DNA of 64,000 bases from Desulfobulbus propionicus (GTDB lineage Bacteria > Desulfobacterota > Desulfobulbia > Desulfobulbales > Desulfobulbaceae). The position numbers and the translations under genes are program-made. Where the stretch lies: NCBI GenBank assembly GCA_002748735.1, contig PDTC01000011.1, positions 1 to 64,000 of the forward strand. The letters run 5' to 3'. Positions 44,670 through 53,723 of the stretch are shown piece by piece. Below the pieces are notes generated by a model. It was not told the origin of the DNA. It saw only the letters and a program-made list of their open reading frames with translations, and searched no databases. Positions within the stretch are counted from its first letter, which is position 1. Each line of letters begins with the position of its first letter.

Positions 44670-46418
44670 ATGGGTATCCAGGATAAAATCAGCACGATCT
44701 GTTCAGCGGCAATCACCGTTGGCAGCCATCAAAGCAGTGACTACTTTCAAGCCATCCGGACTCTGGTCAATGAACGAAACGCCGCTGCAGAAGAGGACCG
44801 CCCAACCTGGCAAGAAGCCATTGATAATGTCTACACACTGCTTTTTGATGAAATAACAACGAGCACCCGACCGCCGCAATCCGAGATCAAATTTGGTACA
44901 TCAGGATGGCGCGGTAAGCTGGGCAAAGATATCTCCTGCTCCTCAGTGGCGTTTGTAACCGCCGCCATTGTACAGATGTACATGGAGGCCGAAAATACCC
45001 CGAGCATCCAGCAGGCACTTGGGGTGAAAACCTTCTCCCAACTGCAGCAGCGAGGATGCGTGGTGGGCTTCGATAATCGGTTCGGAGGCCCTCAGCTGGC
45101 CATGGCGGCAATGCGGGTGCTGGCAAAAAATGGTATCCGTCTCTTTTACGCCGGCGAGGCAACCACCGGTGCCCTGTCCGCATCGGTGCTCAGACGAAAC
45201 GCTGCCTGCTCCCTTAACATGACCCCGAGCCACAACCCTCTCGAGTACGGCGGTGTCAAATATAACGCTGCCGATGCCGGACCAGCCGAGGCTATTCTCA
45301 CCGAAACCATCACCCGCCTAGCCCGGGAACTTGTCGCCAGCGGCACGAGTCCACTTATCCCCGATACCCTCTCCGGGGAGATTGCAGATCTGCCGGAAGT
45401 TGAGCCCGAAGATGCCCTGACCAGCTGGCAGGAGCTGGTCAGGGCAAACCACCACTATCACGGTATTGCCTACGATCGTCTCCTGGAGCAATTGGCAAAA
45501 AGAGACGAAGTGGTTCTCTGTGTCGACTGCGTTCACGGGGCCTCCCGTTCCCATATTCGCCGGTTGCTCGCCAACCCGCCTGCAGATCGTCTGCTCCTGC
45601 TGCGGGATACTGCTGATCCAACCTTTGGTGGCGTAGCACCAGAGCCGTCCAGTAACAACCTGCAACCCGTCCTCCAGGCACTGGCTACACGGAAAGAACC
45701 GCTCAAGATTGGCGCAGTCATTGACCCCGATGGTGACCGCATCCGCTTTACCGATGGTGAGGTGGAGATCTCCATGAATCAATTTGGCGCCATGGCGTAC
45801 CATTTTCTGCATGAAGTCAAAGGAAAACAAGGGATTGTCGCCAAAACTGTCGCCAGCTCAAACCTCGCCAATGCCCTGGCCCGGCAGATGCATGAGGAGA
45901 TCTTCGAACCCCGGGTCGGATTCAAGGAATTTAAACCGGTGATCGGCAAGGCGCTCGTCACCTTCGAAGAATCGGACGGGATCTCCATCATTGGGCACAC
46001 TCCGGAAAAGGATGCCTACATTGGCTTGATCCTGGCACTGGACATGGTTCTTTCCCTTGATAAACCTCTGGGCGTCTACCTCACCGAAATAGAGGAAAAG
46101 TTCGGACATTACTTTCCAGACCGTGACGGCGTCCTCGTCTCGCAGCAGGGAAGAGAGCTTGCACAATCCCTTGAAAAACTTAGCAAATATAGCGAAGGGG
46201 TCGACGTCAACGTCGGCGGGACCATCCGGACCATCGCCGAGATTATTGACATTGACGGCCGCAAAATGATCTTTGATGACGGCTCCTGGATCATGATCCG
46301 CCCATCCGGAACTGAGCCTAAGGTCCGCTTCTATGTGGAAGCCCGCAATCGCGACGATACCCTCCTGCTGGTGAAAACTGCAAAATCCATGCTTGCCGAA
46401 ATCGGCCTCCTGCCATAA
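44670..46418 (+). CDS. Phosphoglucomutase/phosphomannomutase family protein
   Basis: A 582-residue alpha-D-phosphohexomutase that moves phosphate between C1 and C6 of a hexose, likely glucose or mannose, for glycan synthesis. Landmarks: KFGTSGWRG near residue 74, the catalytic serine loop TPSHNP (S187), the metal site DPDGDRIRF and the phosphate-binding RPSGTEPKVRFY near the end. The loop reads TPSHNP rather than the usual TASHNP, but the serine is kept. An N-terminal extension of about 70 residues and the total length exceed typical 450-residue forms, as in glucose 1,6-bisphosphate-type mutases. AGGGGAG precedes the ATG. Confidence 0.9.
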   Translation: MGIQDKISTICSAAITVGSHQSSDYFQAIRTLVNERNAAAEEDRPTWQEAIDNVYTLLFDEITTSTRPPQSEIKFGTSGWRGKLGKDISCSSVAFVTAAIVQMYMEAENTPSIQQALGVKTFSQLQQRGCVVGFDNRFGGPQLAMAAMRVLAKNGIRLFYAGEATTGALSASVLRRNAACSLNMTPSHNPLEYGGVKYNAADAGPAEAILTETITRLARELVASGTSPLIPDTLSGEIADLPEVEPEDALTSWQELVRANHHYHGIAYDRLLEQLAKRDEVVLCVDCVHGASRSHIRRLLANPPADRLLLLRDTADPTFGGVAPEPSSNNLQPVLQALATRKEPLKIGAVIDPDGDRIRFTDGEVEISMNQFGAMAYHFLHEVKGKQGIVAKTVASSNLANALARQMHEEIFEPRVGFKEFKPVIGKALVTFEESDGISIIGHTPEKDAYIGLILALDMVLSLDKPLGVYLTEIEEKFGHYFPDRDGVLVSQQGRELAQSLEKLSKYSEGVDVNVGGTIRTIAEIIDIDGRKMIFDDGSWIMIRPSGTEPKVRFYVEARNRDDTLLLVKTAKSMLAEIGLLP

Positions 46419-46530
46419 TGTTTCTTTGTTGACCATCGTCACAGGTGGACAGCAGTGGCAAAAAACCTTACAACCCTCGTGAACCAGAGACCTCCTCGGC
46501 CCCTGGTTCAGCAATACATAGGATACCGCA

Positions 46531-47367
46531 ATGTGGGAATATACTGATAGCGTACAGGAACATTTCATTAACCCAAAAAACGTCGGCGAACTGGCCAATG
46601 CCGATGGGACAGGTGAGGTTGGCTCACTTGCCTGCGGAGATGCCCTCAAACTGACAATTAAGGTGGAAGACGGTATTATTACCGATGCCAAATTCAAAAC
46701 CTTTGGTTGCGCGTCGGCCATAGCCTCAAGCTCTATGCTCACAGAGATAATCATCGGTAAGAGCGTGGAAGAAGCCAAAAAAATCACCAACGATGACATT
46801 GCCGAGGCCCTGGGTGGGCTCCCTAAAGAGAAGATGCACTGCTCGGTTATGGGGCGGGAAGCACTGGAAGCCGCGATTGCCGATCTTACCGGTATTGCCC
46901 TGCCCATGGCCCAGGGGGAGGTGATCTGCGATTGCTTCGGAGTAACCGACCTTGAAATTACCAGGGCCATTACCGAGAACCACCTGCAATCGGTGGAAGA
47001 TATCACCAACTTCACCAAAGCGGGTGGCGGTTGCGGCAGGTGCCTTCCACAACTGCAGACACTGTTGACGGCAACCGCTCCCGGGTCGAATGAGGCACAG
47101 CCTGCTCCACCTAAACGCAAAAAGATGACGACCCTACAGAAAATCAAGCGAATCGAAGAGGTGTTCGCAAGAGAGATCAAGCCCACCCTACGCACCGATG
47201 GGGGTGATATCGAACTGATCGATGTAGATGGCGATGTCGTTACGGTCTCGCTCAGAGGATCCTGCTCCGGCTGCCATTCTTCAAAACTCACCCTCAAAGA
47301 ACACGTCGAGAAAAAACTCAAAGAGCAGGTCCTCGACACCCTGGTTGTCGAGGAGGAACAAGTATGA
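46531..47367 (+). CDS. nifU: Iron-sulfur cluster scaffold NifU
   Basis: A 278-residue three-domain scaffold that assembles Fe-S clusters from sulfur given by NifS. The IscU-like N-terminal domain has the three cysteines (LACGDAL, FGCASAI, MHCSVMG). The central BFD-like [2Fe-2S] domain has ICDCFGV and GGGCGRCLP. The C-terminal Nfu domain has GSCSGCHSS. It overlaps nifS by 4 bases. Though nitrogenase-type in architecture, no other nif gene is near, so this pair may be the housekeeping Fe-S system of the cell, needed for the many Apr and Qmo clusters. Confidence 0.96.
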   Translation: MWEYTDSVQEHFINPKNVGELANADGTGEVGSLACGDALKLTIKVEDGIITDAKFKTFGCASAIASSSMLTEIIIGKSVEEAKKITNDDIAEALGGLPKEKMHCSVMGREALEAAIADLTGIALPMAQGEVICDCFGVTDLEITRAITENHLQSVEDITNFTKAGGGCGRCLPQLQTLLTATAPGSNEAQPAPPKRKKMTTLQKIKRIEEVFAREIKPTLRTDGGDIELIDVDGDVVTVSLRGSCSGCHSSKLTLKEHVEKKLKEQVLDTLVVEEEQV

Positions 47368-48542
47368 GCGCCAAGCCCGTCTATATGGACAACAATGCCA
47401 CCACCCGGGTTGCCCCTGAGGTGGTGGAAGAGATGATGCCCTATCTCTCGGAAATGTACGGGAACCCCTCCTCCATGCACAGTTTTGGTGGGCAGGTGGA
47501 GAAAAAGATCATACAGGCAAGAGAAAGAGTAGCCGCTCTCCTCGGGGCAAGCATAGAAGAAATCGTTTTTACCAGCTGTGGCACGGAAAGCGACTCCGCA
47601 GCCATCTTCTCCGCCCTGCAGACGTTCCCAGAAAAACGACACATCATCACCACCCGTGTCGAACACCCTGCGGTGAAGAGCCTTTGCGAAAACCTGGAGC
47701 AGATGACCGGGCGCAAGTACAGGGTCACCCGACTGATGGTCAATGAAAAAGGACAACTTGACCTGGAGGCCTACAAAGAAAGCCTTACTGAAGATACGGC
47801 CATTGTCAGCGTAATGTGGGCCAACAACGAGACAGGCGTACTCTTTCCCGTTGAAAAGATGGCGCAAATGGCTGCCCAAAGGGGCATCCTCTTTCACACG
47901 GATGCAGTGCAGGCGGTGGGCAAGATTCCCATGAATCTACAGGAAACCGACATTAACTTCCTGTCACTTTCCGGCCATAAGCTCCACGCCCCTAAAGGTA
48001 TTGGAGTGCTGTATATCAGGAAAGGTTCGCCCTTTGTTCCCTTTCTCAAGGGAGGACACCAGGAGCATGGACGCCGGGGCGGTACAGAAAACACCTCTTC
48101 CATTATCGCCCTTGGCAAAGCCTGTGAGTTGGCCAAACAAAAAATGGGCGAAGAAAACAGTCGGGTCAAGGCCTTGCGAGACCGCCTCGAAACCGGTCTG
48201 TTAAACTCTATTCCCCGAGCCATGCTTAACGGGCATCGCGACGAACGACTACCCAACACGACCAATATCAGCTTTGAGTATGTGGAGGGCGAAGCTGTCC
48301 TGCTGCACATGGATCGCGTTGGTATCTGTGCCTCCTCAGGGTCAGCCTGCACTTCGGGATCCCTCGAACCTTCTCATGTCCTACGCGCCATGGGAGTACC
48401 GTTTACGGCAGCACATGGCTCAATTCGTTTTAGCCTGTCCGTATACAACACCGAGGAAGAGGTCGATTTCGTGTTACAAACCATGCCCGCCATCATCAGC
48501 GGATTACGGCAGCTCTCTCCTTTCTGGCCAGGAGATGACTAG
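47364..48542 (+). CDS. nifS: Cysteine desulfurase NifS
   Basis: A 392-residue PLP enzyme that takes sulfur from cysteine and passes it to NifU as a persulfide. The N-terminus MDNNATTRVAPEVVEEM, the PLP lysine K206 in LSGHKLHAPKGIG, and the active cysteine C329 in SSGSACTSGSLEPSHVL are all intact. Start ATGA overlaps the nifU stop. Complete and typical of class I desulfurases. Confidence 0.97.
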   Translation: MSAKPVYMDNNATTRVAPEVVEEMMPYLSEMYGNPSSMHSFGGQVEKKIIQARERVAALLGASIEEIVFTSCGTESDSAAIFSALQTFPEKRHIITTRVEHPAVKSLCENLEQMTGRKYRVTRLMVNEKGQLDLEAYKESLTEDTAIVSVMWANNETGVLFPVEKMAQMAAQRGILFHTDAVQAVGKIPMNLQETDINFLSLSGHKLHAPKGIGVLYIRKGSPFVPFLKGGHQEHGRRGGTENTSSIIALGKACELAKQKMGEENSRVKALRDRLETGLLNSIPRAMLNGHRDERLPNTTNISFEYVEGEAVLLHMDRVGICASSGSACTSGSLEPSHVLRAMGVPFTAAHGSIRFSLSVYNTEEEVDFVLQTMPAIISGLRQLSPFWPGDD

Positions 48543-48701
48543 CTAAAAAAATTCAGCTACAGGCAGATAGGGAAATCTACAGTATCCCCCACACAACAGG
48601 TCTTTCAAGAGAGAAGCTGGCAGCGCCACCCTTATCCACTGGTGGCGTCACTATAATTTCTTGAGGCTAATTGTTTTTTTCTGCTTTTTTACCAGCTCTT
48701 T

Positions 48702-48730
48702 TTGACCATCCCTGTTTTTTACGGTAAAAT
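48702..48730 (+). promoter_or_regulatory. Promoter of the PilB-like ATPase gene
   Basis: TTGACC (48702-48707), a 17-bp spacer and TAAAAT (48725-48730) form a good sigma-70-type promoter about 70 bp before the ATG at 48798. The region 48543-48701 also holds a 7-bp hairpin (CGCCACC/GGTGGCG at 48624-48647) without T-run. Confidence 0.7.
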
Positions 48731-48797
48731 CTAACCGTGTGAATCCCCATTATAGTGTTTTTTGGGGCAATCGAACCTCCATCTATTCTAGGACATT

Positions 48798-51020
48798 ATG
48801 GCAAAACCTCTTCAAAAAACCGCCACCAAAAGGACGGTAAAAGACCAGACCGGTGCGGGTAAGCTCAAAATTGGTGAATTGCTCAGCAAGGCGGGGTATA
48901 TCACCGCCACTCAGTTCGAGGAAGCGAAGGCTGTTCACAGAAAGACCGGCGAACGTCTTGGTAAGATTCTCCTGGAAAACGGCTCTATCGAACGGGATAC
49001 CATTCCCAATTTTCTCAGCCGACAACACAATTACCCGCTGGTCAATATAGAGAATGAGCCTCCAAGTCCCGAGGCCCTGGAACTGGTTACCTATGAAGTG
49101 GTGAAAAAATATCTGGCCTTCCCCTTACGGGTGGTCGGCAATACTCTCCAGATCACCATGGCTGAGCCAACCGATGATATTGAGGTTGAACAGCTCCAGG
49201 ATGAGACAGGTAAAGGACTCAATGTTTGCGTCTCCACAGCCCGCGATATCATAGATGCCTATCGAAAGTATTACAAAATAAGCGACGAAGAGTACAATTC
49301 TTTCTTTAATGTCGATCAGACAGAAGAAGATGATGTCACTCAAGTTGAAGACTTTGGTGCCCTTGTTGCAGATGCAGCCGAAGATTTCGAGATTGAAAGT
49401 ACTGCAACTGAAGAAGGTGTCTTCGAGCAGTTCTCTGCCTCAGATGCCCCCATTATCAAACTGGTCAATGGCATTCTTGTACGGGCAGTACAGGAGGGCG
49501 TCAGCGATATTCACATAGAGCCCTTTGAAAAAAACATGCAGGTCAGGTATCGCAAAGATGGCTCGTTGTTCAAGTCCATGAACCTGCCCCTGACCATCCG
49601 CAATGCCCTGGTCGCCCGTATCAAAATTCTTGCAGACCTAAACATCACGGAACGCCGAGTCCCCCAGGATGGTCGTATCAAGATTCGGGTTGGACGTAAC
49701 CGGGCTGTGGATTTCCGGGTTTCCACCCTGCCTACCCTCCACGGAGAGGGTATTGTCCTGCGAATCCTCGACAAGACTTCCCTGAACGTCAATCTGACGA
49801 AACTGGGATTTACCCAGGACACTTTCGATACCCTTAAGCGTTGTCTTTCCAGCCCTCAAGGACTGCTTCTCGTTACCGGCCCCACAGGTAGTGGTAAGAC
49901 AGTTACCCTCTATTCGGCACTGAACTCCCTGAACAGCGAGGATATCAAAATACTCACAGCTGAAGATCCGGTAGAATTTAATTTCAAGGGGATCAATCAG
50001 GTCAACGTCAACACTGAAGTGGGGATGACCTTTGCGGCTGCGCTTAAGGCCTTTCTCCGTCAGGACCCTGACATCATCATGGTGGGCGAGATCCGTGATA
50101 TTGACACCGCCGAGATTGCCATGAAGGCGGCCATGACAGGCCATCTTGTTTTTTCCACCCTGCACACCAACGATTCGCCGGCTACGGTTTCCCGTATGGT
50201 GGACATCGGCATACCATCTTATATTCTGGCCTCATCACTCACCATGGTCCTCTCCCAGCGCTTGGGGCGAAGGCTTTGTAACAAGTGCAAGGTCAAGGCA
50301 TCTTACGACAAAAAAACGCTGCTCAGTGCAGGTTTCAAAGAGAGCGAACTTGACGACCTCAACCTCTATACCAACAAGGGATGCGCCGAGTGCAACGGTC
50401 TGGGATACAAGGGAAGGGTCGGTTTTTTTGAACTCATGGAGGTCACCGACGAGGTGGCCCAGGCGATTCAGGCCGAAGTACCCGAAGAGCAGCTGCGTAA
50501 GGTGGCAATCCAAAACGGTATGCACCCACTTCGTGAAGCAGCATTACAAAAAGCCCGTGAGGGTATCACCAGCCTTGAAGAGGTGTTGCGCCGCACCGTC
50601 GCTCATGAGGAGAGCCTGCCAGCCTATCTCCTCAACCCCGATGTTGAGGAATACCAGAATAACGACGTAATCATCCAGGAAGGGAACAAAGATCGCGATT
50701 TTTTCAAACTGGTCAGAGGGAAAGTCGCCGTACTCCGTGGCGGCAAAAAAATAGCTGAAATCACTGAGCCGGGCGAATACTTTGGCGAGATGGCTCCTAT
50801 CCTCATGGAGCCTCGCTCGGCAACAATCGTCTCTTCCGGCCGCTGTACCATCAAACGCTACCCCGGTGAAAAACTTGGGGAACTCATTGAAAAGTACCCG
50901 GACGTCTCGAGCCACCTGTTCAAAACCATGGTTGAACGCCTGAAAAAAGCCAACCGTATTGTCGTACAGCTTGCCGGTGGTGGCAAACCCAGACCTCAAG
51001 TTGTCCGTCGTCGCGCATGA
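48798..51020 (+). CDS. PilB/GspE-type ATPase with C-terminal cyclic-nucleotide-binding domain
   Basis: A 740-residue ATPase of type IV pilus or type II secretion kind. The N-terminal MshEN domain has two copies of the motif that binds cyclic di-GMP (KIGELLSKAGYITATQFEEA and RLGKILLENGSIERDTI). The ATPase core has Walker A GPTGSGKTVTLYSAL, RQDPDIIMVGEIRD and a tetracysteine zinc site (CNKCKV, CAECNG). From about residue 615 a CAP/PKA-like cyclic-nucleotide-binding domain is added (VRGKVAVLRGGKKIAEI, GEYFGEMAPILMEPRSATI) with the ribose glutamate E664 and phosphate arginine R673 conserved. The ATPase could thus be controlled by two nucleotide messengers. It overlaps the next glycosyltransferase gene by 4 bases. 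Confidence 0.92.
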   Translation: MAKPLQKTATKRTVKDQTGAGKLKIGELLSKAGYITATQFEEAKAVHRKTGERLGKILLENGSIERDTIPNFLSRQHNYPLVNIENEPPSPEALELVTYEVVKKYLAFPLRVVGNTLQITMAEPTDDIEVEQLQDETGKGLNVCVSTARDIIDAYRKYYKISDEEYNSFFNVDQTEEDDVTQVEDFGALVADAAEDFEIESTATEEGVFEQFSASDAPIIKLVNGILVRAVQEGVSDIHIEPFEKNMQVRYRKDGSLFKSMNLPLTIRNALVARIKILADLNITERRVPQDGRIKIRVGRNRAVDFRVSTLPTLHGEGIVLRILDKTSLNVNLTKLGFTQDTFDTLKRCLSSPQGLLLVTGPTGSGKTVTLYSALNSLNSEDIKILTAEDPVEFNFKGINQVNVNTEVGMTFAAALKAFLRQDPDIIMVGEIRDIDTAEIAMKAAMTGHLVFSTLHTNDSPATVSRMVDIGIPSYILASSLTMVLSQRLGRRLCNKCKVKASYDKKTLLSAGFKESELDDLNLYTNKGCAECNGLGYKGRVGFFELMEVTDEVAQAIQAEVPEEQLRKVAIQNGMHPLREAALQKAREGITSLEEVLRRTVAHEESLPAYLLNPDVEEYQNNDVIIQEGNKDRDFFKLVRGKVAVLRGGKKIAEITEPGEYFGEMAPILMEPRSATIVSSGRCTIKRYPGEKLGELIEKYPDVSSHLFKTMVERLKKANRIVVQLAGGGKPRPQVVRRRA

Positions 51021-51811
51021 CGCCTTCCATATCGGTCTACATCATCGCCTACAACGAGGCGGAAAAGATAGGTGCGGCCATCAATTCAGTGCTGTGGGCA
51101 GATGAGGTTATCGTCGTCGACTCCCACAGTCAGGATGAAACGGCCACCATTGCTCGACAACTGGGTGCCAACGTCGTTCAGGTTGATTTCACTGGATTTG
51201 GCGAGTTACGTAACCGCGCCATGGCCCTTTGCAATCATGAGTGGATATTTTCCCTTGATGCAGATGAGCGATGCACTCCAGAGGCGCGTGATGAGATCCT
51301 CTCGACAGTCCAAAATCCCAGTGCCGAAGCCTACTATATTCCCCGTCGTAATTTCTTCATGGGGCGCTGGATGAAATATTCGGGGTTCTATCCTGATTAC
51401 CGTCAACCTCAGCTTTTCAAAAAAGGGACGCTCCACTTTGCCAATGATCCGGTTCATGAAGCATATTCCATTCGTTCAGCCAATCCGCCGGCATATCTAC
51501 AAAACCCCATCTGGCAGATTCCCTTCAAAGATCTCCGGGAAGTAGTTCATAAAGCCAACAAATATTCAAGCCTCGGGGCCAAGAAGTTACACCAGCGAGG
51601 AAAAAAGACAAACATGTTCATGGCACTTCTTCACGGTATCTGGTCGTTCATGCATATGTATATCCTGAAACGCGGCATCCTTGATGGATGGCCCGGCTTT
51701 CTTATCGCCCTGGGGAATTTCGAAGGAACCTTCTATAAATACGCAAAACTGTACGAACTTTCCGAAAGATGGCAGCCCCCCGAATCACCGCCGCTTTCTC
51801 GGCGTCATTAA
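51017..51811 (+). CDS. Family 2 glycosyltransferase (WaaE/KdtX-like)
   Basis: A 264-residue cytoplasmic glycosyltransferase. It has the GT-A start (SVYIIAYNEAEKIGAAINSVLWADEVIVVDSHSQDETATIA), the metal site SLDADER, and RNFFMGRWMKYSGFYPDYRQPQLFKKG typical of the WaaE/KdtX group that add glucose or similar sugars to the LPS inner core. Overlaps the PilB-like gene by ATGA. Its stop overlaps that of the convergent minus-strand glycosyltransferase by 4 bases. Probably works with the LPS cluster despite the opposite strand. Confidence 0.88.
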   Translation: MTPSISVYIIAYNEAEKIGAAINSVLWADEVIVVDSHSQDETATIARQLGANVVQVDFTGFGELRNRAMALCNHEWIFSLDADERCTPEARDEILSTVQNPSAEAYYIPRRNFFMGRWMKYSGFYPDYRQPQLFKKGTLHFANDPVHEAYSIRSANPPAYLQNPIWQIPFKDLREVVHKANKYSSLGAKKLHQRGKKTNMFMALLHGIWSFMHMYILKRGILDGWPGFLIALGNFEGTFYKYAKLYELSERWQPPESPPLSRRH

Positions 51812-52605
51812 AGGTGCTGCCGCAATCCATGACGGCACCAGCAATGTCTCCCTTCAACGGTCCTGCGGAGGATGGCATTATTGTTCTCCAGCCGCTCCCT
51901 GTTGTTCATGGGATGAAAAAGATGATAGACTACGGCGTTGAAACGGATATTCTGTCGACAGACACCGCTATTCATCAACCGTGCGGTGAACTCTGAATCT
52001 TCTCGCCCCCAGCCGATAAATTCTTCATTAAAGCCGTTGACCATGATCGCGTCTTCTCGCCAAAAAGCAAAATTACAGGTTCTTATTCCGCTGAGTTTCT
52101 TGTTTTTTCTTGAAACATATCTTGCCAGCCTGCTCTCTATTCGGATGCAATTTTTCCGGTTCCCCAAACCTGGAGAGAAGGCGCTGATCTCCCCAGCAGT
52201 TCCATTTCGTAAAACCTGCTTGGTAAAATTTTCATTGAGCAATACCCGAGTCCCCTGGGAAAAGCACGACCTTGCTGCAAAGTACCGGTGGTCTCCGATA
52301 AAATCTCTGTGAAGCAAGATATCGCCATCAATCAGTACGATATAGTCTCCCGACGCTTTGGCGATGGCCCTGTTCCGACTCCTGGCCAGCCTGAAACCCT
52401 TATCTTTCTGCCAGGAGTGAAGCAGCGGAACAGGAGAGACCTCTTGTATCTCCTCGACGACTCTTGCTGTGTCCTCTCCGGAGCCATCATCGGCGACAAT
52501 GATCTCATCAGGCAATACGGCCTGAGAAATCGCGGACTGCAAGCAGACCTTCAAGGCCTCTTTCCAGTTATAGGTGGTGACAATCAATGTCAGGCGCATA
52601 TTCAT
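51808..52605 (-). CDS. Family 2 glycosyltransferase with Glyco_transf_7C-type C-terminus
   Basis: A 265-residue GT-A enzyme. The start MNMRLTLIVTTYNWKEALKVCL and DDGSGEDTARVVE are the nucleotide-sugar region, LIDGDILLHRDFI the metal site, and WREDAIMVNGFNEEFIGWGREDSEF the galactosyltransferase-like acceptor region seen in GT7C/GT27 domains. This is the last gene of the LPS operon. Its start overlaps the stop of the upstream GT9 gene by ATGA. Sugar specificity unknown. Confidence 0.88.
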   Translation of the reverse strand: MNMRLTLIVTTYNWKEALKVCLQSAISQAVLPDEIIVADDGSGEDTARVVEEIQEVSPVPLLHSWQKDKGFRLARSRNRAIAKASGDYIVLIDGDILLHRDFIGDHRYFAARSCFSQGTRVLLNENFTKQVLRNGTAGEISAFSPGLGNRKNCIRIESRLARYVSRKNKKLSGIRTCNFAFWREDAIMVNGFNEEFIGWGREDSEFTARLMNSGVCRQNIRFNAVVYHLFHPMNNRERLENNNAILRRTVEGRHCWCRHGLRQHL

Positions 52606-53714
52606 ACTCGTTTTTTCTGCAGTAACACTTCAAGGGCATCAAAAACCTGCTCTGCGGAGATAACTCGCATGCAGGTGCTATGACTGCAACTACGCTGTCT
52701 GCAACACAAACAATCAAGGCCACTGGCACGAACGATCACGCTGGAGACACCATAAGGCCCCACTCGCCGGGGGTGAGTCGGACCAAACAGGGCCACCACG
52801 GGGACCCCGACCATGGCTGCCATGTGCATGGGACCAGAATCCAGGCCAATATAGGCGCGACAGCACTTGAGTAAGGCAACCGTTCCCAGAAGACTCACTT
52901 TTCCCGCTGAAACTATCCAGGAGTCAGCTGGTAACTGATCGCAAATTTTCTGGATATAGGAGAGGTCGTTCTTGCTGCCGCCAAAAAGTGGCACATATCC
53001 AGCTGAACCGAGTAGCTTTGCCAGAGCAATCCATTTATTTATCTGCCAGTATTTCGAGGCCCAGCGGGCAGTGGTGTGCAGATAAATAAATCCAGAAAAA
53101 TTCTTTCCCGTTTCTCCTGCCAGTAGGTGCTGTGCTTCGAGTTCAGCAGCTTCAGTTACAGGAATATAGAAATCTTCCTCTATTGCCGGGCAGTTGAGCA
53201 CATCAGCAAATAGCAAATTTTTCTCCAGGGCATGCTCACAGCCTTTCGGATTGCTGACATGATAATGCATAAACCATGGATTCAGCTCACGGGCATCTTC
53301 AAAGCCCAGACGTACACCACCGGGATTGGCAAGGGCCAACAGAGCGCTACGGAAAGAGGCATGAAGATCGAGAACCACATCATAGGGTTTTTGAACACAT
53401 TGTTGCCGCAACTGTCTCCAGGTTCGATATGTGGAGGTAAACGCCCTGAAATACACGCCACGGCCAGCCGCTGGCTCACTTGTTGAAGGTATGCGTATGG
53501 AATATACCGTATCCACGGCCTTGTCCCCTTCGAGGAGACCCCGGTATCCCTCCTGCACTATCCAGCCAATGGAGACCTCTGGCCGGCAGCGCTTGAGCGC
53601 GTGCACCAGCGGCAGGGTATGGATCACATCTCCAAGCGAACTCTGCTTGACAAGCAATATCCGCCGGGCATCGTGAAACGCTGATGGAGCCTGATGTCTT
53701 TGCAACATTATCAC
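52602..53714 (-). CDS. Family 9 glycosyltransferase, ADP-heptose:LPS heptosyltransferase-like
   Basis: A 370-residue GT-B enzyme. The N-terminus RILLVKQSSLGDVIHTLPLVHALKRCRPEVSIGWIV is the LPS-acceptor end, and YIGLDSGPMHMAAMVGVPVVALFGPTHPRRVGPYG is the donor-binding signature of WaaC/WaaF/WaaQ proteins. It adds heptose to the LPS inner core. GTG 53714 has GGGGAG close upstream; an ATG at 53708 is also possible. Which heptosyltransferase (I, II or III) cannot be told. Confidence 0.9.
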   Translation of the reverse strand: MIMLQRHQAPSAFHDARRILLVKQSSLGDVIHTLPLVHALKRCRPEVSIGWIVQEGYRGLLEGDKAVDTVYSIRIPSTSEPAAGRGVYFRAFTSTYRTWRQLRQQCVQKPYDVVLDLHASFRSALLALANPGGVRLGFEDARELNPWFMHYHVSNPKGCEHALEKNLLFADVLNCPAIEEDFYIPVTEAAELEAQHLLAGETGKNFSGFIYLHTTARWASKYWQINKWIALAKLLGSAGYVPLFGGSKNDLSYIQKICDQLPADSWIVSAGKVSLLGTVALLKCCRAYIGLDSGPMHMAAMVGVPVVALFGPTHPRRVGPYGVSSVIVRASGLDCLCCRQRSCSHSTCMRVISAEQVFDALEVLLQKKRV

Positions 53715-53723
53715 TCTGCTCCC

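Noticed and set aside
45858-47897. A 679-codon minus-strand frame opposite the mutase, nifU and nifS
   Set aside because: It is the antisense shadow of three well-identified plus-strand genes and shows no family features.
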